Made by a program: the position numbers and the translations under genes. A model generated the notes under the pieces. The model searched no databases, had not been told where the DNA came from, and worked only from the letters and a program-made list of their open reading frames with translations. Source: Kineosphaera limosa NBRC 100340 (GTDB lineage: Bacteria > Actinomycetota > Actinomycetes > Actinomycetales > Dermatophilaceae). From it: DNA of 48,969 bases. The stretch covers positions 1-48,969 of the forward strand of contig NZ_BAHD01000028.1 in NCBI RefSeq assembly GCF_000298215.1, in the 5' to 3' direction. This document shows, in pieces, positions 40,090 to 48,358 of this stretch (position 1 is the first letter of the stretch; every line of letters starts with the position of its first letter).

Positions 40090-41142
40090 TCAGGCGGGGC
40101 GAGTCCAGTCCAGCAGTCGGTCCCGCTCCCACGTGGTGATGATGCGCTCGGCCGGCACCCCCAGGCGCTGGGCGCGGGCCGCCCCGTAGGCGAGAAAGTC
40201 CAGCTGGCCCGGGGCGTGGGAGTCGGTGTCGATGCTGAACAAGCAGCCGAGCTCGAGGGCGAGGGTGATGAGCTCGTCGGGCGGGTCGCAGCGCTCGGGT
40301 CGGGAGTTGATCTCGACCGCCACGTCGTGCTCCGCGCAGGCCGTGAAGACGGCGCGCGCATCGAACGAGCTGGGCGGCCGGGTGCCGCGGGCGCCCTCGA
40401 CGAGGCGGCCGGTGCAGTGGCCGAGCACGTTGGTGCGGGGGTTGCGGACCGCGCCGAGCATCCGCTTGGTCATGACCTCCGCCGGACTGCGCAGCTTGGA
40501 GTGCACCGAGGCGACGACGACGTCGAGGCGATCCAGCAACTCCGGCTCCTGGTCGAGGGTGCCGTCGTCGAGGATGTCGACCTCGATGCCCGACAGAAGC
40601 GTGAACGGCTGGTCGCGCAAGTGGGCGTCGATGGCGGCCACGACCTGCAGCTGCTGCTCCAGCCGCTGCGGCGAGAGCCCGTTGGCCACGCGCAGGCCCC
40701 GAGAGTGATCGGTCAGCGCCAAGTACTCGCGGCCCAACTCCATCGCGGTGGCGACCATCTCTTCGATCGGCGAGCCGCCGTCGGACCAGTCGGAGTGGGC
40801 GTGCAGGTCGCCGCGCAGTTGGGCGAGCAGCGCCTGCCCGCCCTCGACGAGCGGCTCGGCGGCGCCGGAGGACTCGAGGTCGAGGAGGTAGTCGGGTCGC
40901 CGGCCGGCGAGCGCCTGCGCGATGACCTTGCCGGTGCTGGCGCCGATGGCGGGCAGGTCGGTCAGGGTGCCGGCCGTCGCGCGCTGCTCGAGTTCATCGC
41001 GCGGGGTGCGGACGAGGGTGGCGGCGGCCTTGCGAAACGCCTCGATCCGGCGGGTCTGGCCGCGGGTGCGCTCCATGAGAAACGCAATACGTCGCAGCGC
41101 GTCGATCGGCTCGATCGGCTGTTCGCGCAGACTCTTGGGCAT
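40090..41142 (-). CDS. PHP-domain phosphoesterase (PolX-like)
   Basis: A 350-residue protein. An N-terminal helix-hairpin-helix-like domain (IDALRRIAFLMERTRGQTRR; LPAIGASTGKVIAQALAG) resembles the start of family X polymerases. The PHP domain follows: GDLHAHSDWSDGG (metal-binding HxH), YLALTDHS, LLSGIEVDIL, VVASVHS and FSIDTDSHAPGQ. Metal ligands are complete, so a phosphatase or 3'-5' exonuclease activity is likely. No polymerase domain is present. It is near-leaderless: TACTGT lies seven bases before the ATG. Confidence 0.85.
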   Translation of the reverse strand: MPKSLREQPIEPIDALRRIAFLMERTRGQTRRIEAFRKAAATLVRTPRDELEQRATAGTLTDLPAIGASTGKVIAQALAGRRPDYLLDLESSGAAEPLVEGGQALLAQLRGDLHAHSDWSDGGSPIEEMVATAMELGREYLALTDHSRGLRVANGLSPQRLEQQLQVVAAIDAHLRDQPFTLLSGIEVDILDDGTLDQEPELLDRLDVVVASVHSKLRSPAEVMTKRMLGAVRNPRTNVLGHCTGRLVEGARGTRPPSSFDARAVFTACAEHDVAVEINSRPERCDPPDELITLALELGCLFSIDTDSHAPGQLDFLAYGAARAQRLGVPAERIITTWERDRLLDWTRPA

Positions 41143-41149
41143 GCGCCCA

Positions 41150-41155
41150 ACAGTA
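41150..41155 (-). promoter_or_regulatory. -10 box of the PHP gene
   Basis: TACTGT on the minus strand, seven bases from the ATG, predicts a leaderless transcript. The rest of the 41156-41320 stretch is relatively AT-rich (with a run of six T and TATAAG) but holds no gene I can support. Confidence 0.4.
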
Positions 41156-41320
41156 GGGGGCGACGCGCGGAGGGCGAGTTGCCTATCTCACGGTAACGCC
41201 GGCCTTTTTTCCGCGCGGGCACCCGGCATTAGTCGCTATAAGCGCAGACCTGGGCGTCGGCAGCGCTTCACAGTTGGACGCCCGACTACGAGAAACCCCC
41301 GCTCACCTGCAGTGATGCAG

Positions 41321-41359
41321 TTGAACTCATGGTTTTCACGGGTTACCTTCATGTAGGTA
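41321..41359 (+). promoter_or_regulatory. gntR promoter with operator over the -10
   Basis: TTGAAC (41321-41326), a 17-base spacer and TACCTT (41344-41349) form a good promoter. The palindrome TACCT-n6-AGGTA (41344-41359) overlaps the -10 box, as expected for autorepression by the GntR protein. Confidence 0.55.
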
Positions 41360-41438
41360 GACGTCAGTCTTGGGGGCCCCCGCGGACACGGTGGCAATCT
41401 GGCGTGCGCCAGGGAGGGAACCACACAAAGGGAGGGCC

Positions 41439-42101
41439 ATGTCTCGGCCGATGTCTGCCACAGAGCGGGCCTACCACGTGACGCGCGCACGTATTTTGGA
41501 CGGCGTTCTGGCCGGCGGCGATGTCATCACCGAGGGACAGGTATCCAGTTCCCTGGGTATTTCCCGCACCCCCGTTCGTGAAGCTTTCTTGCGCTTGCAG
41601 GCCGAGGGCCTGCTGCAGCTGTACCCCAAGCGCGGAGCCGTCGTCGTCCCCGTCTCCCTCGAGGAGGCCACCTCGGTGATGGAGGCCCGCGAGATCATCG
41701 AGACCCACGCCGCCACCAAGCTGCTGACCGCCGCCGACACCCTGCCCCGCGCCCTCCTGGACTCCCTGTGGGAGCGGTGCGCCGAACAGCAGCGCTTCGC
41801 CCACGCCGGCGATCACGTCGAGTTCATGGAGTCGGACACGCTCTTTCACCTGACGATCGTGCAGTCCGGCGAGAACCCCTTTTTCGTCGACCTGCTACGC
41901 AACCTGCGCGACCACCAGCGCCGGCTGAGCACGAGCGCCAGCCAGGACGGGATCGTCGAGCGAATGCTCGCCGCCCAGCGTGAACACGTCGGTCTCGTCG
42001 AACGCCTCGAGAAGGGCGACCTGGACCTCTACCTCTCGGGCCTGCGCGCGCACCTGCGCGCCGGACGGGCCCGCCTGCTCGCGGCCGCCAACGGCCGCTG
42101 A
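41439..42101 (+). CDS. GntR-family regulator (FCD subgroup)
   Basis: A 220-residue protein with an N-terminal winged helix (VITEGQVSSSLGISRTPVRE; FLRLQAEGLLQLYPKRGAVV) and an FCD ligand domain (about 85-215). FCD metal-ligand positions are likely in the helices with DTLFHLTIV and REHVGLVERL (Asp and His residues). Such proteins sense organic acids and usually control a nearby metabolic gene; no clear target neighbours it. GGGAGG lies before the ATG at 41439. A UTR of about 80 bases is predicted from the promoter. Confidence 0.85.
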   Translation: MSRPMSATERAYHVTRARILDGVLAGGDVITEGQVSSSLGISRTPVREAFLRLQAEGLLQLYPKRGAVVVPVSLEEATSVMEAREIIETHAATKLLTAADTLPRALLDSLWERCAEQQRFAHAGDHVEFMESDTLFHLTIVQSGENPFFVDLLRNLRDHQRRLSTSASQDGIVERMLAAQREHVGLVERLEKGDLDLYLSGLRAHLRAGRARLLAAANGR

Positions 42102-42152
42102 CGGGCTGCTGACGGGGCTGCTGACACCCTGCCGGTCACGGCGCTGAGCGCT

Positions 42153-42171
42153 GGAGCGCGCCGCGCGCTCC
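42153..42171. terminator. Bidirectional terminator between gntR and the flagellar locus
   Basis: GGAGCGCG (42153-42160), CCG, CGCGCTCC (42164-42171) is a perfect 8-bp hairpin between convergent genes. Confidence 0.6.
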
Positions 42172-42558
42172 CTATTGCTGAGCCGGATCGGCGGGCAGGC
42201 GATAGGCGGCGTTGGGGTCGTTGGCGTAGCTCATCGACTCCACGGTGGTGGTGCTCGTCTCCTCTTCCGCCGGTTTGGCGAACGACTTCGCGACGGCATA
42301 CACGAGGTTGACCAACAGCCACGAGACGGTCAGGGCCGCCAAAAAGCGCAGCGCCGCAGCGTCGAAGGCCATCGTGCCGTCGACGAAGGCCATGAGCGAG
42401 GGCAGGCAGACGACGACCGCGAGCAGCACGATCATCCCGAACGGGGGGCCGGTCGGCGGCTCCTCGATGACGATGGTCGTCTCGGCGACCTCATCGGCAC
42501 CCTTGCGACCCTTGCGGCCCTTCTTCTTGGCCTTAGGCGGCCGTGACTTCGGCGACAT
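42172..42558 (-). CDS. Small two-helix membrane protein at the end of the flagellar operon
   Basis: A 128-residue protein. A strongly basic N-terminus (KSRPPKAKKKGRKGRKG) is followed by two membrane helices (FGMIVLLAVVVCLPSLMAF and FLAALTVSWLLVNLVYAVA) and an acidic/Thr tail. Its ATG lies 26 bases inside flhA, so it is likely translated by coupling with flhA. I know no family; a role in flagellar assembly or in FlhA/FlhB function is a guess from position alone. An alternative is that it is an unrelated co-transcribed gene. Confidence 0.65.
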   Translation of the reverse strand: MSPKSRPPKAKKKGRKGRKGADEVAETTIVIEEPPTGPPFGMIVLLAVVVCLPSLMAFVDGTMAFDAAALRFLAALTVSWLLVNLVYAVAKSFAKPAEEETSTTTVESMSYANDPNAAYRLPADPAQQ

Positions 42559-44581
42559 TCACGACTCCTGAGGTGACGAGGGTCAGCTGCCCGCCGAGTT
42601 CGGCGTAGGACAGCACGGGGGTTCGGGGTGCCGCCTGCTCGAGCAGGCGTCGGATCGGCAGGCGCAGCGGACCCGCGCACACCAGGACGGGCGGATCGCC
42701 GTTGGCCTCCGCCAGGGCCGCGACGCGCCCGGCCTCGGTGGCCAATCGCTCGGCCAGCAGGGGGTCCATCGCGAGGAAGACACCCTGCTCGCTGGGTCGC
42801 AGCGACTCCATGAGCCGCTGCTCGAGCAGCGGCTCGAACGTGATGACCGACAGTCGGCCGTCGACGGCGTGGCTGGCGGCGATCGCGGGACCCAGCGCCC
42901 CGCGGGCCGACTCGACGAGGCCGTCGGGATCGGTGGAGACCTTGGCGCGCATCGACATGGCCTCGAAGATCCGCACGAGGTCGCGGATGCACACGCGCTC
43001 GGTGAGCAGCCCCTGCAGGGCCCGCTGCACCTCACCGAGGGAGAGCGGGGCGGGCGTCAGTTCGTCGACGACGACGGGGTGGCTCTGGCGCACCATGTCG
43101 ACGAGCATCTTGACGTCCTCGCGCGAGAGCAGCTGCGCCGCGTGCACGCGCACGACCTCCGCCATGTGCGTCGTGATGACCGAACTGCGGTCGACGACGG
43201 TCGAGCTGGCCAGCGCGACGTGCTCGCGCAGCTCGGCGGGCACCCACTTGGCGGCCAGGCCGAAGACCGGCTCCTGGGTGACCATGCCGGGCAGTTGGTC
43301 GAGGTCGTCACCGATGGCCAGCACCATCCCGGCGGGGGCCTGCCCGCGGGCGACCTCGACGCCGTGCACCCGGATGGCGTAGTGCCGGGGCGGCAGGTCG
43401 AGGTTGTCGCGGGTGCGCACCAGCGGCACGACGATGCCGATCTCCTGGGCCAGCTTGCGGCGCAGGGCACGGACGCGGTCGAGCAGGTCGCCGCCGGCGG
43501 CGGAGTCGACGAGGTCGATGAGGTCGTAGGCCAACTCCAGCTCCAGCGGCTCCACGCGCATGTCCTGCGCGATCGCCATGGGGCTGTCCTTCTGCGGGGT
43601 GGTCGGCAGATCTTCGGGTATCTCCTCGGGCTCCACCTCCGCGCCCTCCTTGGGGAGGCGGAAGGCCAGGGCCAGCAGGATAGCGCCGATGAGGATGAAC
43701 GGCAGCTTGGGAAGCCCGGGGACCAGGCCGAGCGCCAGCACGGCCGCGCCGGCGATCATCACGGCCTGGCGGTGCCTGCCGAACTGGGCGAGCAGGTCGG
43801 TGCCCAGGTCGTTCTCGGTGGTGGCCCGGGTGACGATGAGGCCGGTGGAGACCGAGAGCAGCAGCGCGGGGATCTGGCTGACCAGACCGTCTCCGACCGA
43901 CAGCAGGGAGTACTTCTGAATGGACTCCCCGGCGCTGAGGCCGTTCTGCAGCATGCCGATGGCGAAGCCGCCGAGCAGGTTGATCAGCGTGATGATGACG
44001 GAGGCGATCGCGTCACCCTTGACGAACTTGCTGGCACCGTCCATTGCGCCGTAGAAGTCGGCCTCGGCCGAGACCTCCTTGCGGCGCCGCCGGGCCTCGT
44101 TCTCGTCGATGAGGCCGGAGTTGAGGTCGGCGTCGACGGCCATCTGCTTACCGGGCAGTGCGTCGAGGGTGAACCGGGCGGCGACCTCGGCGACACGGCC
44201 GGCACCGTTGGTGATGACGACGAACTGAATGATCATGAGGATCACGAAGATCACCAGGCCGACGACGATCGAGCCGCCGACGACGAAGTGCCCGAACGAC
44301 TCGATGACCTGCCCCGCGTCGCCCTGCAGCAGCACCAGACGCGTCGAGGCGATGTTCAGGGCCAGCCGGAACAGCGTCGCCAGCAGCAGCAGCGCCGGGA
44401 AGATCGAGAAGTCCAGCGGCTTGGTGACCCGCATCGCCACCAGGAGGATGAGCACCGAGAAGCCCATGTTGAACGCCAGCAGCACGTCGAGCAGCTGCGT
44501 GGGCAGCGGCACGACCATCATGATGACGACGCCGACGATCGCCGCAGGGATACCGATCTGCGCGATACGGCTCGGTTTCAC
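42533..44581 (-). CDS. flhA: Flagellar export gate protein FlhA
   Basis: A 682-residue protein. The N-terminal half has about eight membrane helices and the conserved FHIPEP-region loop DADLNSGLIDENEARRRRKE and ASKFVKGDAIASVIITLINL. The C-terminal cytosolic half (from about 320) has the four-subdomain arm that binds export chaperones (HAAQLLSREDVKMLVDMV). I prefer GTG 44581 (AAGAGG six bases upstream, start like other FlhA); GTG 44611 would add ten residues. The gap to flhB is about 200 bases, and I see no gene there. Confidence 0.95.
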   Translation of the reverse strand: MKPSRIAQIGIPAAIVGVVIMMVVPLPTQLLDVLLAFNMGFSVLILLVAMRVTKPLDFSIFPALLLLATLFRLALNIASTRLVLLQGDAGQVIESFGHFVVGGSIVVGLVIFVILMIIQFVVITNGAGRVAEVAARFTLDALPGKQMAVDADLNSGLIDENEARRRRKEVSAEADFYGAMDGASKFVKGDAIASVIITLINLLGGFAIGMLQNGLSAGESIQKYSLLSVGDGLVSQIPALLLSVSTGLIVTRATTENDLGTDLLAQFGRHRQAVMIAGAAVLALGLVPGLPKLPFILIGAILLALAFRLPKEGAEVEPEEIPEDLPTTPQKDSPMAIAQDMRVEPLELELAYDLIDLVDSAAGGDLLDRVRALRRKLAQEIGIVVPLVRTRDNLDLPPRHYAIRVHGVEVARGQAPAGMVLAIGDDLDQLPGMVTQEPVFGLAAKWVPAELREHVALASSTVVDRSSVITTHMAEVVRVHAAQLLSREDVKMLVDMVRQSHPVVVDELTPAPLSLGEVQRALQGLLTERVCIRDLVRIFEAMSMRAKVSTDPDGLVESARGALGPAIAASHAVDGRLSVITFEPLLEQRLMESLRPSEQGVFLAMDPLLAERLATEAGRVAALAEANGDPPVLVCAGPLRLPIRRLLEQAAPRTPVLSYAELGGQLTLVTSGVVNVAEVTAA

Positions 44582-44782
44582 GGGCGACCTCTTGGATGTG
44601 CCGGGGGACACCCGCGGGCAGGCGGGCGGCGTACTCCCTGTTCATCGGCCCGCGCGGGGCCATTCTGAGCGGCGCCGAAAGCGCCCCGGATCACGTTTTC
44701 TCGCGACCCGGCGCGACCATCGCGGCGGGTAAAGCAATGGTCAAGTCGGCGCTGCACCGATCGACATGTGCGCGAACGGTTT

Positions 44783-45991
44783 TCAGGCGGCGCGCCAGTC
44801 GTCGGGGCCGTCGGCGGGCTCGTCTTGGGCCTGCCTGGCGTAGGCGGTGATGCCCAGCGCCTCGTCGCTGAGGTCCTCCGGTAGGTCGACGCCGTTGTAG
44901 TCGGGGTGGCGCAGCGGACTGGTGTGCACGCGGTCGGTGCGCTGCAGATCCGACATGCGCATGACGAACGCGAGCACGTTGGCGATGGCGTCGTACAGCT
45001 CGAAGGGGATGTACTCCTCGACCTCACAGAGCTTGAACAGCATGCGGGCGACGATGACGTCGCGCACGACCGGCACCTCGTGGGCCTGGGCCTCCTCGCG
45101 GATGCGCTTGGCCAGGTGACCTGCGCCTTTGGCGACGACTTGGGGCGCCCCCTCCCCCTGTTCGTACTTCAGGGCGACGGCGATGTGCGCGGGGTTGGTG
45201 ACGACGACGCTGGCCTCCCCCACGGCGGCCATCATCCGCATTCGGCCCATCTCGCGCTGCTTGGCGCGGCGTTGGCCCTTGACGTGCGGGTCACCCTCTT
45301 GCTGCTTGCTTTCGCGGCGGATCTCGTCCTTGCTCATGCGGATCGACTTGTCGACGCGGCGGCGCTCCATCGCGTAGTCGGCGGCCGCGATGACGAGGCC
45401 GACGATCGCGATGTCTCGCACGACCGCCATCGCGGTGTCGGCGGTGATGCCGAACAGGGAGCCGATCGCCCAGCGACCCGAGCCGCTGAGCGTGGCAATG
45501 GTGCCCTGCACGGCGAAATAGGCGATGGAGCCGAAGACCGCAAACTTCACCAGAGTCTTGACGAAGGTCCAGGCCGCCTGCATCCCGAACATATTCTTCA
45601 ACCCGGTCCACGGGTTGAGCTTCTTCCATTTCGGTTTGAAGCGCTTGGCGTAGATCTTCATGCCGCCCTGAACGATGTGCCCCAGGGCACCGAACACCAT
45701 GCACAGCAGCGCGATCGGCAGGATGATCTTCAACGAGTTGAGCAGGCCGCTGCGGAAGTACTGGGTGGCGGTGCCCAGGTCGGGGGCCTCGATGATCCGG
45801 GTGATCCACTCCAGTTGCAGGGTGGTGTCGTCGAAGAGCTGCCGGATGAGCATCGGGCCGATGAACACGAAGACGAGCACCGTGAGCCACATCGACAGGT
45901 CCTGGGTGCGGGCGATATTGCCCTCTTCCTTGGCCTGCTTCTGCTTTTGCGGGGTCGCCTTCTCGGTTTTACTCGACTTGTCCTCGGACAC
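44783..45991 (-). CDS. flhB: Flagellar export switch protein FlhB (NPAH motif)
   Basis: A 402-residue protein with four membrane helices and a cytosolic domain (about 215-402). The start KTEKATPQKQKQAKEEGNIA is standard. The self-cleavage site, normally NPTH, reads NPAH (Asn266-His269), keeping Asn and Pro. FlhB switches export from hook to filament when cleaved. The C-terminus is about 40 residues longer than usual and ends in an acidic stretch (QAQDEPADGPDDWRAA). It starts three bases after the fliR stop. Confidence 0.9.
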   Translation of the reverse strand: MSEDKSSKTEKATPQKQKQAKEEGNIARTQDLSMWLTVLVFVFIGPMLIRQLFDDTTLQLEWITRIIEAPDLGTATQYFRSGLLNSLKIILPIALLCMVFGALGHIVQGGMKIYAKRFKPKWKKLNPWTGLKNMFGMQAAWTFVKTLVKFAVFGSIAYFAVQGTIATLSGSGRWAIGSLFGITADTAMAVVRDIAIVGLVIAAADYAMERRRVDKSIRMSKDEIRRESKQQEGDPHVKGQRRAKQREMGRMRMMAAVGEASVVVTNPAHIAVALKYEQGEGAPQVVAKGAGHLAKRIREEAQAHEVPVVRDVIVARMLFKLCEVEEYIPFELYDAIANVLAFVMRMSDLQRTDRVHTSPLRHPDYNGVDLPEDLSDEALGITAYARQAQDEPADGPDDWRAA

Positions 45992-45994
45992 GGC

Positions 45995-46777
45995 TCACCC
46001 CCCGAGAATCTGTAGGGCGGGCTGGAAGTGGAGCAGCACCCGCTCGACGATGCCGTTGACGGCCGCGGGCAGCATCGCGACCGCGACCGAGGCCAGGCTG
46101 ACCGCGAGGATCACCTTGATCGGGAAGCTCAGCTGGAAGACGTTGAGGCTGGGCACCGAACGACTCACCAGACCCAGGGCGACATCGGCCAGGAACAGGC
46201 AGGCCAGCACCGGCCCGCCGATCTCCACCGCGGCCAGCAGCAGGCGCCCGAACTCGTTGATGAGCAACGGCTCCAGCGCTCGCAGGTCGGGGGCTTGCAG
46301 CGGGGCGACCTCGAAGGTCGACATCAGGCCGCGGACGAACAGCAGGTGCCCCCCGGAGGCGAACAGCAGCGTCGTGCCGATGAGGTACTGCAGGCGGCCG
46401 AACACCGAGCTCTGCGTGTTGGAGATCGGGTCCAGCATGGCCGCCATGGCGAACATGCTGAACAGGTCCATGAGGTTGCCGGCCGCCTGGATCGCCGAGA
46501 ACGCCACGAGCACGATGAAACCCAGCGTCAGGCCGACCAACACCTGCCAACCGATGGCGGCGACCAGCGGCCACAGCGACGACAGATCGGGCAGCGGCGG
46601 ATCGTCGGTCGCCACGAGACCGGCGATCGGCAGCGCGATGGCGGCACCCAGCAGCACGCGAATCCGGCGGGGAATCGCGTTGCTGTTGAACGGCGGCGCG
46701 ATGAGCAGAAACGCGCTCAGTCGGGTGAACACGAGCAGGAACGAGACGAGCAGATCGAGTGGGCCGGCGAGGGACAT
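45995..46777 (-). CDS. fliR: Flagellar export gate protein FliR
   Basis: A 260-residue protein with six membrane helices. RLSAFLLIAPPFNSNAIPRRIRVLLG near the start is the FliR signature. With FliP5 and FliQ4 it forms the export pore. It starts nine bases after the fliQ stop and ends three bases before flhB. Confidence 0.92.
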   Translation of the reverse strand: MSLAGPLDLLVSFLLVFTRLSAFLLIAPPFNSNAIPRRIRVLLGAAIALPIAGLVATDDPPLPDLSSLWPLVAAIGWQVLVGLTLGFIVLVAFSAIQAAGNLMDLFSMFAMAAMLDPISNTQSSVFGRLQYLIGTTLLFASGGHLLFVRGLMSTFEVAPLQAPDLRALEPLLINEFGRLLLAAVEIGGPVLACLFLADVALGLVSRSVPSLNVFQLSFPIKVILAVSLASVAVAMLPAAVNGIVERVLLHFQPALQILGG

Positions 46778-46786
46778 GGCACCGCC

Positions 46787-47059
46787 CTACCGCTGCAGAT
46801 AGTTCGGGATGTCGCGGATCAGTCCCTGAGTGAAGGTCACCAACTCTGTCATCATCCAATTGCCCAGAAACAGCAGAATGAGCGCGACCGCGATGAGTTT
46901 GGGCACGAACGTCAGCGTCATCTCCTGCACCTGCGTCACCGACTGCAGCAGCGAGATGATGAACCCCATGACGAGGCTGATGATGAGGATCGGCGCCGCG
47001 AGCTTGGCGCCCATGATCATGGCCTGCACGGCCAGATGCATCACATCGTTGTCGCTCAT
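46787..47059 (-). CDS. fliQ: Flagellar export gate protein FliQ
   Basis: A 90-residue protein with two membrane helices (ILIISLVMGFIISLLQSVTQ and LIAVALILLFLGNWMMTEL). The segment SVTQVQEMTLTFVPKLIAV is typical. It starts eight bases after fliP. Confidence 0.93.
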   Translation of the reverse strand: MSDNDVMHLAVQAMIMGAKLAAPILIISLVMGFIISLLQSVTQVQEMTLTFVPKLIAVALILLFLGNWMMTELVTFTQGLIRDIPNYLQR

Positions 47060-47067
47060 GGCCCGCC

Positions 47068-47904
47068 CTAGCGGTAACTCGTGACGAGGGCCGTGGTGAT
47101 GAGCGTCCAGCCGTCGACCATGATGAACAGCAGCAGCTTGAACGGCAACGAGATCATGATGGGCGGCAGCATCATCATTCCCATCGACATCAGCGTCGAG
47201 GCGACGACGAGGTCGATGATGAGGAACGGGATGAAGATGACGAACCCGATGATGAACGCCGTCTTCAGCTCCGAGAGCACGAAGGCGGGGATGAGCGTGA
47301 CGGCCGAGACCTGTGTTTCGTCCTGGGGTTGATCGGCCCCGGAGAGGGCGATCATCGTCTGCAGTTCCTGCTGACCGGTGTGCGCCAGCATGAACGAGCG
47401 CACCGGCGCGAACGTGTTCTCCAGCGCGACGGAGGTGTCCGTGATCTGCCCGTCGATGAACGGCGCGATGCCCTCGTTGTAGGACTGGGTCAGCACCGGG
47501 CCCATGACGAACAGCGAGAGGAAGATCGCCAGGCCGGCCATGACCTGGTTCGGCGGGATCGTCGGGGTGCCCAAGGCCTGCCGGGTCAGGGCCAGGACGA
47601 CGACGATCTTGGTGAACGACGTCGTGAGCATGAGGATCGCCGGCGCGAGCGACAGCACGGTCATCAGCGCGATGATCGTCACCGACTGCGTGACGCCCGG
47701 CCCGTCGTTGAGGGAGACCGAGATGCCGGGGCTCTCCGGGTCGGTGGCGGCCGCCAAGGCGGCCTCGCTGGTGAGCAGCCAGGTCAGCGCGGCGAGCGCC
47801 GCGACGCCGAACAGGCGCACCCACCAACGGTTGCGCGGTCTGCCAGGTGCGAGTGCGTGGGCGCTACTGGCCCGGCACGCGTCGACGGTCCCCCCGTGCG
47901 GCAC
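47068..47904 (-). CDS. fliP: Flagellar export gate protein FliP
   Basis: A 278-residue protein with a cleavable signal (WWVRLFGVAALAALTWLLTS) and four later membrane helices. SFTKIVVVLALTRQALGTPTIPPNQV and PFLIIDLVVASTLMSMGMMMLPP are FliP hallmarks. It has a long hydrophilic N-tail of about 25 residues before the signal. The GTG start lies 41 bases inside fliO, with GGGAGG upstream. Confidence 0.95.
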   Translation of the reverse strand: MPHGGTVDACRASSAHALAPGRPRNRWWVRLFGVAALAALTWLLTSEAALAAATDPESPGISVSLNDGPGVTQSVTIIALMTVLSLAPAILMLTTSFTKIVVVLALTRQALGTPTIPPNQVMAGLAIFLSLFVMGPVLTQSYNEGIAPFIDGQITDTSVALENTFAPVRSFMLAHTGQQELQTMIALSGADQPQDETQVSAVTLIPAFVLSELKTAFIIGFVIFIPFLIIDLVVASTLMSMGMMMLPPIMISLPFKLLLFIMVDGWTLITTALVTSYR

Positions 47905-48358
47905 GGTGCCTCCCCTCCGGTCTGATCAGGTCCTCCAGCATCCGCAGCACCCCGCCGGCGCCCCCTTGCGGGCGGGCGTGGTGCACGACGTCGCTCGGGT
48001 CCGATCTGCGCGAGATCGACCCGATGCCCCCCGTCGCATCCTGTAAGTCCGCCGCCGCGATCTGCGCGGCCTCGGACGCCTCCTGCTTCCCTTCGGCAGC
48101 TGGTAGCCGCCGCAACACCCTTACGCCCGATTCGCCCACACCCAGCAGCAGCGTCTGGTCGCCCACCCGCACCACCTGCAGGGAGGCGTTGCGGGCCAAC
48201 TGCCGGCGGGCGAGCACCTCGATGTCGTAGCCGAGGCCGACACTGCGGCCCACCCCGCGCCGGGCCGCATAGCGGGCTAGCAGCACCAGCAGACCCAGGA
48301 CCAGCGTCAGAGAGATCACCATGCGCAGGGCCAGCACGGCGACCTCGCCTGGGCTCAC
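47864..48358 (-). CDS. fliO: Flagellar export protein FliO
   Basis: A 164-residue protein with one membrane helix (VLALRMVISLTLVLGLLVLL) and a small beta domain (LQVVRVGDQTLLLGVGESGV). FliO helps assemble the FliP ring. The C-terminal 70 residues are variable. GTGA overlaps the fliN stop by 4 bp, and the gene overlaps fliP by 41 bp. Confidence 0.85.
   Translation of the reverse strand: MSPGEVAVLALRMVISLTLVLGLLVLLARYAARRGVGRSVGLGYDIEVLARRQLARNASLQVVRVGDQTLLLGVGESGVRVLRRLPAAEGKQEASEAAQIAAADLQDATGGIGSISRRSDPSDVVHHARPQGGAGGVLRMLEDLIRPEGRHRAARGDRRRVPGQ

Noticed and set aside
41331-41347. GTTTTC...GTTAC resembling a GlnR box
   Set aside because: The spacing and first half do not match GTnAC-n6-GAAAC in either direction.
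44612-44782. Possible small gene between flhB and flhA
   Set aside because: The open frame there has no stop before running into flhA in another frame and shows no motif; probably an untranslated gap.
46787-47827. Large open frame covering fliQ and antisense-like sequence of fliP
   Set aside because: Only the last 90 codons (FliQ) are real; the rest is a shifted reading of fliP.
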